A DNA stretch of 64,000 nucleotides from Auanema rhodensis. Lineage: Eukaryota > Nematoda > Chromadorea > Rhabditida > Rhabditidae. The notes under the pieces were generated by a model that made no database searches, had not been told where the DNA came from, and was given only the letters and a program-made list of their open reading frames with translations. The stretch spans positions 10,292,001 to 10,356,000 of the forward strand of contig OZ059896.1 of the NCBI GenBank assembly GCA_964057225.1, written 5' to 3'. Position numbers and translations under genes: made by a program. This document shows positions 53,796 through 64,000 of the stretch, one piece after another; position 1 is the first letter of the stretch, and the number at the start of each line of letters is the position of its first letter.

Positions 53796-55003
53796 AGGGT
53801 CATTTGGCTTATAAAACTTCAATACTTACTTTACCCTATAACCTTCTATCACTCTCACTATGCTCTAACTGAAAATTAAAATTACTTATGTGTGTGCATT
53901 CGTAATGGTATGTTAAACTAAGAACTCTTAGTACTAATCAATCTTCATTTCAAGATTTCATTATATTTTCCATGCAATGTATGCTAACTCATACTTCGTT
54001 GCAACTTTGAGAATATGCTATTGGAAGTAAGAAAACATAAATCGCATAATTGCATCAGGTATACTACGTGTATAATAAAAATGATATAAATAGATATGTC
54101 ATTTGAAGTATTTTATGTCCTTTACTGAATATATTAAGAAGAAAAAGAGAAACTTAAAGAGAATATCTTGACACGTAACACTTCTTTTTTTTCCTTAAAA
54201 TTCTAAAAAAGTTGTCTATAGCTTTTCTAGTATTGTGGCTATTCCTTTTTTCCTCTCAAACGCATCTAGAATAAAAGAAATCTGCAATTTAAAACAACAA
54301 AACACATCTTTAGATCAATCTAACATTCACCAATAGTTTAGGTTCTACAATATTTCCTAGAATTTGCGATATTTTTAAAATCATTGAAAAAAGTGTAAAA
54401 TAACAAAAAAATACTGAATGAAATTCATGAATTGAGCCATTTTAACATAATGTTTCAAAAAAAAAGAGAAGCACATGTTTTTTGGAACAAGGAAACTTTA
54501 AGTTCGTTGTGAAGGAACTAAGTTTCACTTTTTTTTTTTGAAAATAAAAAGTATGAAAATTCTCAACAAGCTAGAGTATTTTAATGAAACTAATGTTTTT
54601 CAAATTGGCCAATTTCATCCATATATAAGAGTAGAAAGAAAACATCAAAAATAATAATTATATTATATTAAATGATTAAGATTGTAAATCTTATGATATA
54701 TCTTCAATGAACATTTAATAAGTTTATATAATATGTATTATAATACTAATAGATAATAATCTTAATACGTTGATATATAATATTTCATGAAAAGAGAACA
54801 ATTGCTTTAAAGAGTAGTAGAAACCTTGATTTGAAAAGAATTTCGTTGCCTCAAGATAGATTTTCAAGCAATTATTAATATGAGGAAAATGTGCCAAACT
54901 TTCAAATGAATAAAAAAGAAAAAGGAAAGCATAGTACATTTTAGAATTTTTACTTTTAATCAACGTCTTTTATGAACAAAAGGTAAATTTTCTTTAATAT
55001 ATA

Positions 55004-55070
55004 TAGATAGATAGATAGATAGATAGATATGAATATCTTGTGTATGTGTGTGTGTATACATGTGTATGTG
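55004..55070. repeat. (GATA)n and (TG)n microsatellites
   Basis: Six or so GATA units, then a spacer and a TGTGTGTGTG-rich stretch with TATG units. Confidence 0.9.
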
Positions 55071-58011
55071 TATGTATGTGAGTATTAAAATGATAAAATA
55101 AAATAAAATTGCTATTAAAGAAAAAGAATATAATCCTATAGAATAAATATAAGTTAGAAGATGTTACCTACATATATCTAAACATAAAAATATGATGAAA
55201 ACGAGAAGACAGAGCAAAACTTGCTCTAGAACAAGAATGAGAAGAGAGTATCATAATATAATATATGTATATGTAAATTATAAGAATAAAAATATGAAAT
55301 TTGTTTTGTAAAAATAAAATTTCTTTTGAAATAATGAACTAATTACTAGAATTTACCATTTATAATATATTAATATGATGAAAAATGAACAAGGAAGAAA
55401 GTGTGAATTATAAATTAAACTGGGATTTTTCATTTCTTGGTAAAAATTTCAGCTTCGAAATTGCAATTAGGCTGGATCTTTGAACGGCATATATGATGTT
55501 AGAAAGCATAAAGATTGGATTGACGATAAATTTGTTTTTACTTCATTTTATCTATTATTCATGTAACGTCCTTATATTTCTGGATATACAAGACTGTTCA
55601 TTGATATGAACTTGAGTAGAGCAAATTGAGGATAAGAAGGAATGTTAGAAGTAGAAAGTTTAAGTAGTTGGCGAAAGACAACGACAAAAAGTAAGATTAA
55701 AATGTGAAAGCAGCAGAAGAAAGAGAAGCTGAGATGTAGTGATGAACGGTTTCCCGACGTCATTAGGATTTAAACTGAATTTCATATTTATCTATAGGGA
55801 GGATTCAATAGCTAGAAACTGATAAATAAGAAAATGAAAGGGAGAACAGTAGCAAACATATGTTAGGTGTGGATGCAAGTGTTGATCCAAATGATTAGGC
55901 GGTTTTAAAATATTTATTGAATAATATAGAAGAACGAAATAGATACATCTCATCATTCTTGATACTTGATATGTTATTTTGAGGAAAAAAAAAAGTAAAA
56001 ATTAATAAAAGTATATATTTAGAAAATATATTTATCTATTTAATAATAGATATTATGCTTCTTCTCTTTTTTTTTAATGTTGCGTCGTTATTTTTCTGAA
56101 ACTCGCTACAATGGTGTTTGAATATTATCTAAATTGAAGTATGAAGCTTCGTGCGGGAGGGTGTGGTGGGAGGTTTGGAAAAAAAAAGTTATTCAATTAT
56201 TAAAACGGTTGCTGTATATAATTGTGTGTAATTAAGAATTTTTTCGAATATTGTTAAATATTTTATCGAAAAAAAAAACTTTTTTCATATTACATTGCTA
56301 GATCTATCGTCTATACATATATTATGTAGTTGAGTTGTTTTATTAAAATATTAGTAAGAAATACATGGAAAATGGTAGAAAATTAATAAATAATACTTAT
56401 ATAAGTTATAAATATATATTATAAACAATATATGTACCTTTCAATTACTTTAAAAAGATTGTTTTCCAATAATAATCATTGAATTGAATATGAACGACAA
56501 GATAGTTTCAATTCTTTATCACGAATGCGTATGTTCTATAGATATTTCTGTTGAAACTAACTACACTCAACGTCAAATATTGAACTTTAGCTTTTGGAAA
56601 ATATTTTTAATTTGGTCAGCAGCTTAATATCATGTAACTATGCTATATATCATTAGAGGACGACATACTATTTGTCAGTCAATTAAACTGAATCTAAAGA
56701 CCAACTGGATTTCGTTTATGTCAAACAATGAAATATAGTAAGAATATTTAGTAATAAAATACATACTGATGTATGTATAAGTATAATTGAAACACAAAAA
56801 CAAATAAGAAATAGTTTCACAGAGTTAATTGTGATTTCAATTCTTCCAACAATGTGAGAAGCATTTCTATATATCCATATACATGTATATGTTTTTTGTT
56901 TGAAATTCTATCAAACTATTTTTAACTGCTTCAGACCAAAAGATATAAGATCATATACATGTAGTACATATATAAATATAATAATAATAAATTTATATTA
57001 TATTTATTATATATGTATCTCATGAAACTACACATAACCACTGCAACTGTCGAACATTTAAATCAGTTTTTTTTCATATTGATAAATGTAGGAAATACTA
57101 CGTATTTTGAAATTTGAGCTCATGTATTCACATAAGAAAAAAATATTTCATGCATGTAGCTGGATGAGATACAATATAATTAAGTAAACTCATGAGATTG
57201 TAAAATGGAACTTCTCAGATATCAATCTTGATATGCAAGTAGCAATTTCAATTTCATCTCATTTTTTTTCGCTTTTTAACTGTAGTTTTAGAATTGAAAA
57301 TTGTAGTATATTCATTGTATATTATTATTTATTTTTAAAACTTTAAAAAAATACTCTGATTTATATAAGAACTACGAGATAAAAAACAATAATACACTAT
57401 ATAATTTCGCAGAATGTTCTACGAGTGCATAAGTGAAAAGTGAAAAATAAAAGATTCTCTTAGCTTAGATTTAAAATATTGCGTATAACTATATACATAA
57501 AAAGAAAAAAAAACAGTAAGAACTGAGATAAATTGGTTTCAATTTCAGTTTTTTTTTAGTTTTTTTCATTATTAAAAGTAAAATTAGTTTATGTGTAGAA
57601 AGTATTTGTTGAAACTATTTATTGCGAATAATACGTAGCTGAGTGAACAGCCTAATGATGTTCTTCTTGAAGCGTAAAAGTATTCGGAACAAAGAAGGAA
57701 GTTTAATGTAAATTTGTTTTGATGTTATCAATTATTTATAAAATAATAGAATTGAAAATAAAGATCACATAAAATAGAAAAGATGTGGATACTATTGTTG
57801 ATTGAGTTTCTAGTTAAGGATCTTTTAATTTCAATAACATTTGTTTAAGTAAAAAATGTAAAAAATACAAAAATTTTAAAGAGGAAAGCATTTATATCCA
57901 TATATGTATATATGAATATATGTAATCTTTAAGAACAAATAGACTCAAAATAAAAAATTTGTCAACTTTTTCTTTAAATTTTAAGAAAAATGTAAAAGTT
58001 ATTGTACATAA

Positions 58012-58058
58012 CTGTATATATAATATATTATATATAATATATTATATATATTTTTATA
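58012..58058. repeat. Palindromic TA-rich tract
   Basis: Repeats of TATAATATATTATA in self-complementary order; able to form cruciform structures but probably simple-sequence DNA. Confidence 0.8.
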
Positions 58059-59686
58059 TAAGAATGCACATAGGCTTTACTGATGGTAAAATGGCTTTTG
58101 CTATTTTTTTTGGCATGAAAACAAAGTGGTTTAGCTTTCCAGTGGTAATTACAAGTTAGTCAACTAAATCTAAACAGCTGAACGCACAAAATTTCGAAGT
58201 AAAATTACTTGGACATCTCTCTAGATTAGCTTTAGGATGAAAGAGTAAGATGTATGAAACACAATGATAAGAATATTTATTTGATTGTAAGATATTTATA
58301 GATCAAATTAATGAAAAGAAAGTTTCAAATATTATATTTCTTTTTTCTTTTCTTTTTTTTATATTAATATTTTTAGAAATATTAAAGATATTAAAGAAAT
58401 CCTTCATAAATTACAACAAAAAAATGTTTGAATCATATTAAAAGGTTATTAAAAGGCTTATGTTTAAACTTGAAAACTTCTTCACGATATTAAAAAACAT
58501 TTTTTTTAATATTTGTAAATTTAATATCATAATAATGACATTAACACAAAAAAAAACATCATTTTATTTTTAAATTTAATAATAAAAATATTCTTATTTT
58601 TGTGAAAGCTGAAATTGTGGAAATTATATGTATACATAAATACATAGTATATATATATACAACGTTTATATATTATAAAACAACAAAAAATGTATTTTAT
58701 ATTGAAGAAACTACATTGAGGCTTTGCAATACTAAATATTCTGATAGGCTAGAATACCCATTGCATTTACATTTCATACATACATATATCTATGTAACTA
58801 TTTCCTATTTCAATAAAACCTATAATCTAGCTTCAAGATAATATTCAAAGGTGAATGAAGGATAAGGTTAAATTGAGAGAATAAGAGAAAATTGAAAAGA
58901 TCATTGAGATGTTTTAAATACAATATCATCTTGAATAATTGAAATCATTCTTTCCTTTCTCTTCTCATTGTCGTTGTTTCTCTTTATTTTCTGATCTTTC
59001 ATTTCATTCATATTTCATCCTTTAATCTTTTTTTTGTTTCCATTTTTCTAATCAAAAAAAAGAAAGAAACTTATAATATGATGAAAAACATATATATTCT
59101 CCTTTTTTTTCATGTCATAGTTCAATTTTTCAAGATATGAATAATTTTTTATAGTTTGAAATAAAAGTTGAGCAGAATAATAATTAAATTATAATTAATC
59201 CAAATTTACTTATTTATAACTTTCTCTTTTTGAATGTCACATGAATAATATGTGGAGCCTAATAGCTTGAAAAAAGCTCATGAAAATGTTCCAAATACAA
59301 GAAAAAATTATGAAAACTGATTTGACCATTTTTAATTTTTCATATCAATTTATGCTTTCGATGGAATATATAATTAAGAATAATACATGATTCAACATGT
59401 ATTAAGTATTTTTGCTTAAGAACAAGTTCAATATCTCATATTGATACATCTCAGATATTTGATAAAGGTATGGTCATAATAAATATTTTGTTATGAATAT
59501 TATTATAATAAGAATGACTGTTTGTATATATGTTGAAACCATGGGAAAATTAAACTTTTTTTTCAAGAAAATATAAAAAATAATTAATGTTGAGAAAAAT
59601 ATTTAAAACAGTAAATCGAGATAGTAATAAGAAAGTTGAAGGCGTATCATGAGTAAAAACATTTGATACATGAAAAAAGAGAATAT

Positions 59687-59690
<4 letters not shown>

Positions 59691-59722
<32 letters not shown>
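59691..59722. repeat. (TA)n microsatellite
   Basis: About 16 perfect TA units. Confidence 0.95.
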
Positions 59723-59730
<8 letters not shown>

Positions 59731-60292
59731 GTCATATAAATGATATACTATAATATTAGCAAGAGAAACAACTTTTTCTTTTGAAAAAAATAACTATGTT
59801 AGAATAGCTTATAAATAAAGAAATTGAAAACTTTCACATTCAAGGAATATACATACTTACATACATATGTCAGCAGAAGAAATTGGTTTTTCATTTTAAT
59901 TTGTAATTACATTTAAGAAGAGAAACCTCTAAGTTTTAATCGTCATAATAGAAATCTTAAAATACATAAAAACAAGAAAAAAGGATTAACTGTTAAAAGA
60001 TTATTAATTATATTTAAATATACGTATATGTGTATATATATCTATCTACTATATAACTTATATGTATGTTTAGAGAACAAACTTTAAAACATTTTCAATT
60101 GATATCGTTCGTTTTCCAAAAAAAAATCCCAATCTTATACCTTCTTTATACAAATTGTTATTTTTCAATAATTTTAATAGTTCATGAACTTTGTTGTCTG
60201 AACTAAAATGAACACATACTATATCACTATTACTACTGAATATATTTCTTTAAAATCCGAGCTTAAAGAAAGAAAAACTTACTTTTTCATTG

Positions 60293-60375
60293 TAGTTATA
60301 TCAACACGGAGTGATTCTCGAAGCCAGTTACCAAAGTCAACCACGAGAGCCATACAATCTCCTAAGTTAAATCTT
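60293..60375 (+). other. Exon-like patch in the gene-poor region
   Basis: Follows TTTTTCATTGTAG, is GC-richer than its surroundings, and reads STRSDSRSQLPKSTTRAIQS before a possible AA|GTTAAAT donor. It could be an alternative exon, part of an unseen gene, or chance. Confidence 0.2.
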
Positions 60376-62511
60376 CAATTTACTGTTATTTCAAAGAAAG
60401 ATTCTAAAGTTCTAACATATTAATCTTTCATATTAATCTATGTATTGGAAAAGGATGAAACAGGAAAGTATAACATAATTCTAAATCATATATTATATAC
60501 AACATTGCACAACTAAGAATCGGAAACGACAAATTTTCATGTGAATTTGTCAACTTAACAAATCGGAAATGTTACAATTCAACCAAATATGTATATCAGA
60601 CGAACTTCCTTTTCCAAAATTAAAAATATACCAAAATATCTTACGGAATAAATAAGAACAACCATTTTAGACAACTAGTATAAAAAATAAAATGAAACTG
60701 TCACAAAGTGACAACTTATGTTATTTTCGGAAAGGCACTGGAATGATTATATCCATAATTTTCTACGGAACATTATAAAACGGAACACAAATGGAAAAAA
60801 AATGGAAATGTTTGGAAACTCGGAGATGAACGGAGGGAAGTAGTATGTGAAGTGTTAACAACATAGACAAGCCAAGAAAAACTAATTATCTCTTCAAGAA
60901 AGTATCAAATTTATAATTTTTCTTACATATGTATATTCATTCAAACATAGAGCAATTCAGTGTTTAAGCATATCATTGTCATTTCAAATCACATATAAAA
61001 GCATTAAGTAATCAATTTGATTAGTACGTGTTTTATCCATTTCTTCCGGACGACATGGCAAATTCCATGAAAAGTAATGTCATCTAAATTTAAGATTATC
61101 AAAGCAACTTCTAATAAACAAATACCTAATGTTTTAATTAAAAAATTCATAAACAATATAAGTTTTAATTTTGAAAAGTAAAATTCGAAAAAAAATGTCT
61201 ATTCAATACAAATGAATGACTGGGTAAATATACATAGATATGTTTGATGATTAAAAACGTTTTTCAGCATATATACATTGAATACATATAATCTTCATGC
61301 TTATAACTTGCAAGGTAAAAAGAAACCTATAGCTAATTGTTTTTATTATACTTTTAGCACATTCTATTAAATAAATTTAAACACGATGTGATAAAAAATA
61401 CTAAAAAATTACTATTTGCATCAGTAAATATTCATTGAAGCTTCCTATTACGGCCCCATTAAGCGTAATCAACAAGAAAAAACTAACCAACTAGAAATTT
61501 TTCAAAAGAAAAATATTTTTTTTGATAGTTTTAAATAATTTGATTATCTTTTCTTATTCTTTCATCCTCTTTTAGAAATAAATTAAATATTAAACTATTC
61601 AGGAGACAAAATACTGTCACCAACTTTGAAGCTGATTCATCTCAAATTGGAACACAACATTTATTTGAGAAACGTATTACATAAATGATTTTCGAGAATT
61701 GTGAATTGGCAAAATACCTCTATGTATTAAATGCATTAAACCAAATTTAATCAACGATTTATGTTTTTCTAATTCAATTATCATAGCAGACTGAATTAAT
61801 TTTTAAAAAAGTGTTCTATTTAACTAGTACAATTGGCAAATAATGTCAGTAACATATTCCTAAATGAATAAAAAACAAAAGACTTCTAAAAACGTATTCT
61901 ATAATGAAATGCTACAGACTGAAGTCTAAATTACAAAATTTTAAATAACTGGACGAATAAAATAGTTCCTTATCGATTTCTCATATTCACATCCATCAAT
62001 ATCTTATCACTTTGTTCTCTTGCTTGGTCGATAATGAACATTTCATTTAGTTTTTTTTCCTACTAATATGATTATAAATATTGTCTTTTACTTTAATCTG
62101 CGTCCGAGTTATATTTTAACTATTGAACCGTATTGTTTCACACATTTTTTGTCAATTCTCATTTAAGATTCCAACTGATCCAAAGAAGCATTATGACAAC
62201 TTCAACTACTAACGAATACATAAAAATAGTTAGTTTTTCACCACTTCCGCAAACTTTTAAAAAATTGCATAAATTATCGATAAGAGTTCATAGCTATTTT
62301 AATTAACCTGAGGCATTGTTTGATTACACAGTTCCTGATACATTTTTATCTGTAAAGAACGCGACGCGTACTTGCGACCATTCATGCTGCGAAAAGCAAA
62401 CTTTATTTCCTTATTTCCAGTATGCGCTAACTTTTAATGATATCTTGCGTTCTAACCATATTTCATAGTTTATACATTTTTTAGGCTAACATAAATTTGC
62501 CCGAGTATTCA

Positions 62512-63629
62512 ATGGAGGATCGATCAACTGATAATACTCCTGATAGCCCACAGCATCAGAGTACAGAGTGAGTAGTTTTAAGAGTGTGATACTTAATTCC
62601 CCTATGCATTGTCTATTTCAAATTACTCCCTTTTTTGCTATGGGGTTATGCAAATTTTATAGTCAATTCACTGAATGTATTTTATTATTTTTGCTTTCCT
62701 CTGAAAAATATGATTAGGTTGGCATTTTAACTTTTTTTTTGTTCCTACTTTGCTTAATTGAAATTTTTCAGCACTAAAGGGCTTCATCTTTACTCAGTTT
62801 TGGAAATTGACAAGAAAGCAACTGAAGATGATATTAAAAAAGCTTATAGAAAGTTGGCTTTGAAATACCATCCTGATAAAAATTTGGATGGAGATCCAGA
62901 GAAAACTGAAAAGGTTTGTCTCTAATATTTCATATTATTTTATGTTTTTTTAACATTTTGTTTCAGTTCAAGGAAATAAATTATGCAAACGCAGTGCTAT
63001 CAAATCCCAAGAAACGAGCAGTTCGTTTATTATTTTAACGAAAATCTATATAAGACTTTTAGATATACGACGAATTGGGAGAAACAGGCTTGAAGCTAAT
63101 GGAACAATTGGGTGAAGATAATGAAACCATTTTGAATTGGATGATTAAGCCATGGTTCAAAGTATGACGGAAAACATGTGCTGATACATATATGATATTT
63201 CAGTGGACTTTCGGCATTATCGGTTGTGTAACGCTAGGATTCTTCTGTGGCTGTTGTGGTTGCATGTGTTGTTGTAAGTGTTGCTGCAATTTCTGCTGTG
63301 GAAAATATGTGCCAAAAGATCCAGATGAAGTATGGAATCACTTAAATTTTTTCTTTTCATCTATACTTTTCAGATGTATCAAGCATCAGATATGGATGAA
63401 ATGGAAAGAGGTGATAGCCCTCCCATAGTGGTTCAGCCTGATGCAAGCTCAATAAGAGGGCCAAATGGAGAAGAACCTGTTCGAGTATGTCTACATATAT
63501 AATTTTTTCTTCAACATAAAAGTCGAAATTTTGACAAAATTCTTTTAGCCAGCAGTAATAGCAATGCCTCCCCCACCTGAAGCTGGAGGATCGAATATCT
63601 ATGGGTCTATGGACGAAAATAGATCGTAA
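62512..63629 (+). CDS. dnj-14: Cysteine-string protein (DNAJC5)
   Basis: Synaptic vesicle co-chaperone that stimulates Hsc70 and protects presynaptic proteins. Exon 1 reads [18 protein letters not shown]. The J domain follows ([34 protein letters not shown]) with the HPD triad intact, then [21 protein letters not shown] linker [14 protein letters not shown] leads into the palmitoylated cysteine string [18 protein letters not shown] and [10 protein letters not shown]. The C-terminal part is acidic and proline-rich ([40 protein letters not shown]). About 205-210 residues in six or seven exons, the standard family size. C. elegans dnj-14 is the counterpart. An acceptor-like TTTTTTAG lies about 30 bases before the ATG. 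The long upstream gene-poor region probably contains its promoter. Confidence 0.96.
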
Positions 63630-64000
63630 AAGTCTAACATGGATCTGTCAACTCTAATTTATATTTTTATAGCTAATTCATTAAGGCGATGAAGTTAATA
63701 TTTAAATTAGTCATTCCTTCTGTCATTATCATTTCACTTAATATTAGGTATGTGCAATGAAAGCGGCCTAACTATTATTTTCTAATTTTAAGACAAATTA
63801 TTCAGTAACTAACGTGAGTTCGGAAATGCCAAAAGTTTGAACTTTTTAACAACCAAATTTAAATTTAGTTTACCTTAAATAAAACTTAATTCTTTTGATT
63901 AATCATTTCCGAACGTCTTTTGAAATTTTTGAAGATGCCTGAGAAACTGTTATGAATGATTAGTGCAAACATTGGAAAATGAGGGAAATTGCTTTTGTTT
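63630..64000. other. 3' flank of cysteine-string protein gene
   Basis: AT-rich; expected 3' UTR followed by intergenic DNA to the window edge. AATAAA-like sequence occurs at about 63878 (TAAATAAAAC). No exon is supported. Confidence 0.5.

Larger units (their letters stand above)
52927..62511. other. Gene-poor 9.6-kb region between GPCR and cysteine-string protein genes
   Basis: Very AT-rich sequence with many poly-A/T runs and TA, GATA and TG microsatellites. The open frames in it are short, of low complexity and lack domain motifs. One exon-like plus-strand patch at about 60293-60375 is noted separately. The two flanking genes point away from it, so it is the combined 5' region of two probably neuronal genes and may hold distant promoter elements or untranslated 5' exons. 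Confidence 0.55.

Noticed and set aside
53530..53822. Overlapping open frames on both strands rich in Lys/Glu or Tyr/Ile
   Set aside because: They run through poly-A/purine runs and the TA microsatellite; no domain, no splice context.
52927..62511. Transposon remnant in the gene-poor region
   Set aside because: No terminal inverted repeats, transposase or reverse-transcriptase motifs were recognised.

Overview
This window looks like nematode nuclear DNA. It is strongly AT-rich and densely packed with genes made of many short exons split by introns mostly of about 40-50 bases. Intron acceptors are T-rich and end in TAG at least as often as CAG, unlike the strict Caenorhabditis pattern. Nematode pointers are a major-sperm-protein-domain gene, three tandem p38 MAP kinases in the order known from the C. 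elegans pmk-3/pmk-2/pmk-1 operon, and acceptor-like T-rich...AG sites within a few bases of several start codons, as expected for spliced-leader trans-splicing. I cannot name the species.

Layout, left half. A multi-SH3 adaptor runs off the left edge (minus). Two nucleotide-sugar transporters follow (2290-4136 and 4820-6497, minus), then an ARL14EP-like gene with a tandemly duplicated middle (6770-8829, minus) and the ER chaperone subunit Asterix (8995-9457, minus). A ZFC3H1-like zinc-finger protein (9801-12350, plus) is divergent from Asterix. Next come a SKP1-like gene, an unrecognised protein and an MSP-domain protein (12934-16494, minus) and splicing factor PRP18 (16828-18216, plus). The p38 cluster occupies 18694-24356 (minus).

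Layout, right half. A two-pass membrane protein (minus) precedes the Rieske protein ISP-1 and a synaptophysin gene (26889-29977, plus). An ABCA-type protein with degenerate nucleotide-binding domains (30077-36494, minus) and an unrecognised basic protein (minus) lie between that synaptophysin and a second synaptophysin-like gene (38293-39461, plus). Then come MOCS3/UBA4 (minus), complex I subunit NDUFB11 (plus), a CEP41-like rhodanese protein (minus), a peroxisomal ABCD half-transporter (44864-47926, plus) and a peptide-type GPCR (48355-52926, minus). A gene-poor, microsatellite-rich stretch of about 9.6 kb leads to a cysteine-string protein (62512-63629, plus).

From memory, pmk-2, pmk-3, MOCS3, the NDUFB11-like gene, the synaptophysin and isp-1 all sit on the same C. 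elegans chromosome IV cosmid (F42G8), so 18.7-42.2 kb appears to be a conserved syntenic block. Functions represented include stress MAPK signalling, mitochondrial respiration, synaptic vesicle biology, tRNA thiolation/molybdopterin sulfur transfer, RNA processing and Golgi sugar transport. I found no tRNA, rRNA, CRISPR array or recognisable transposon. All gene models are hand-spliced. Spans include introns, and single exon edges may be wrong even where the family call is firm.
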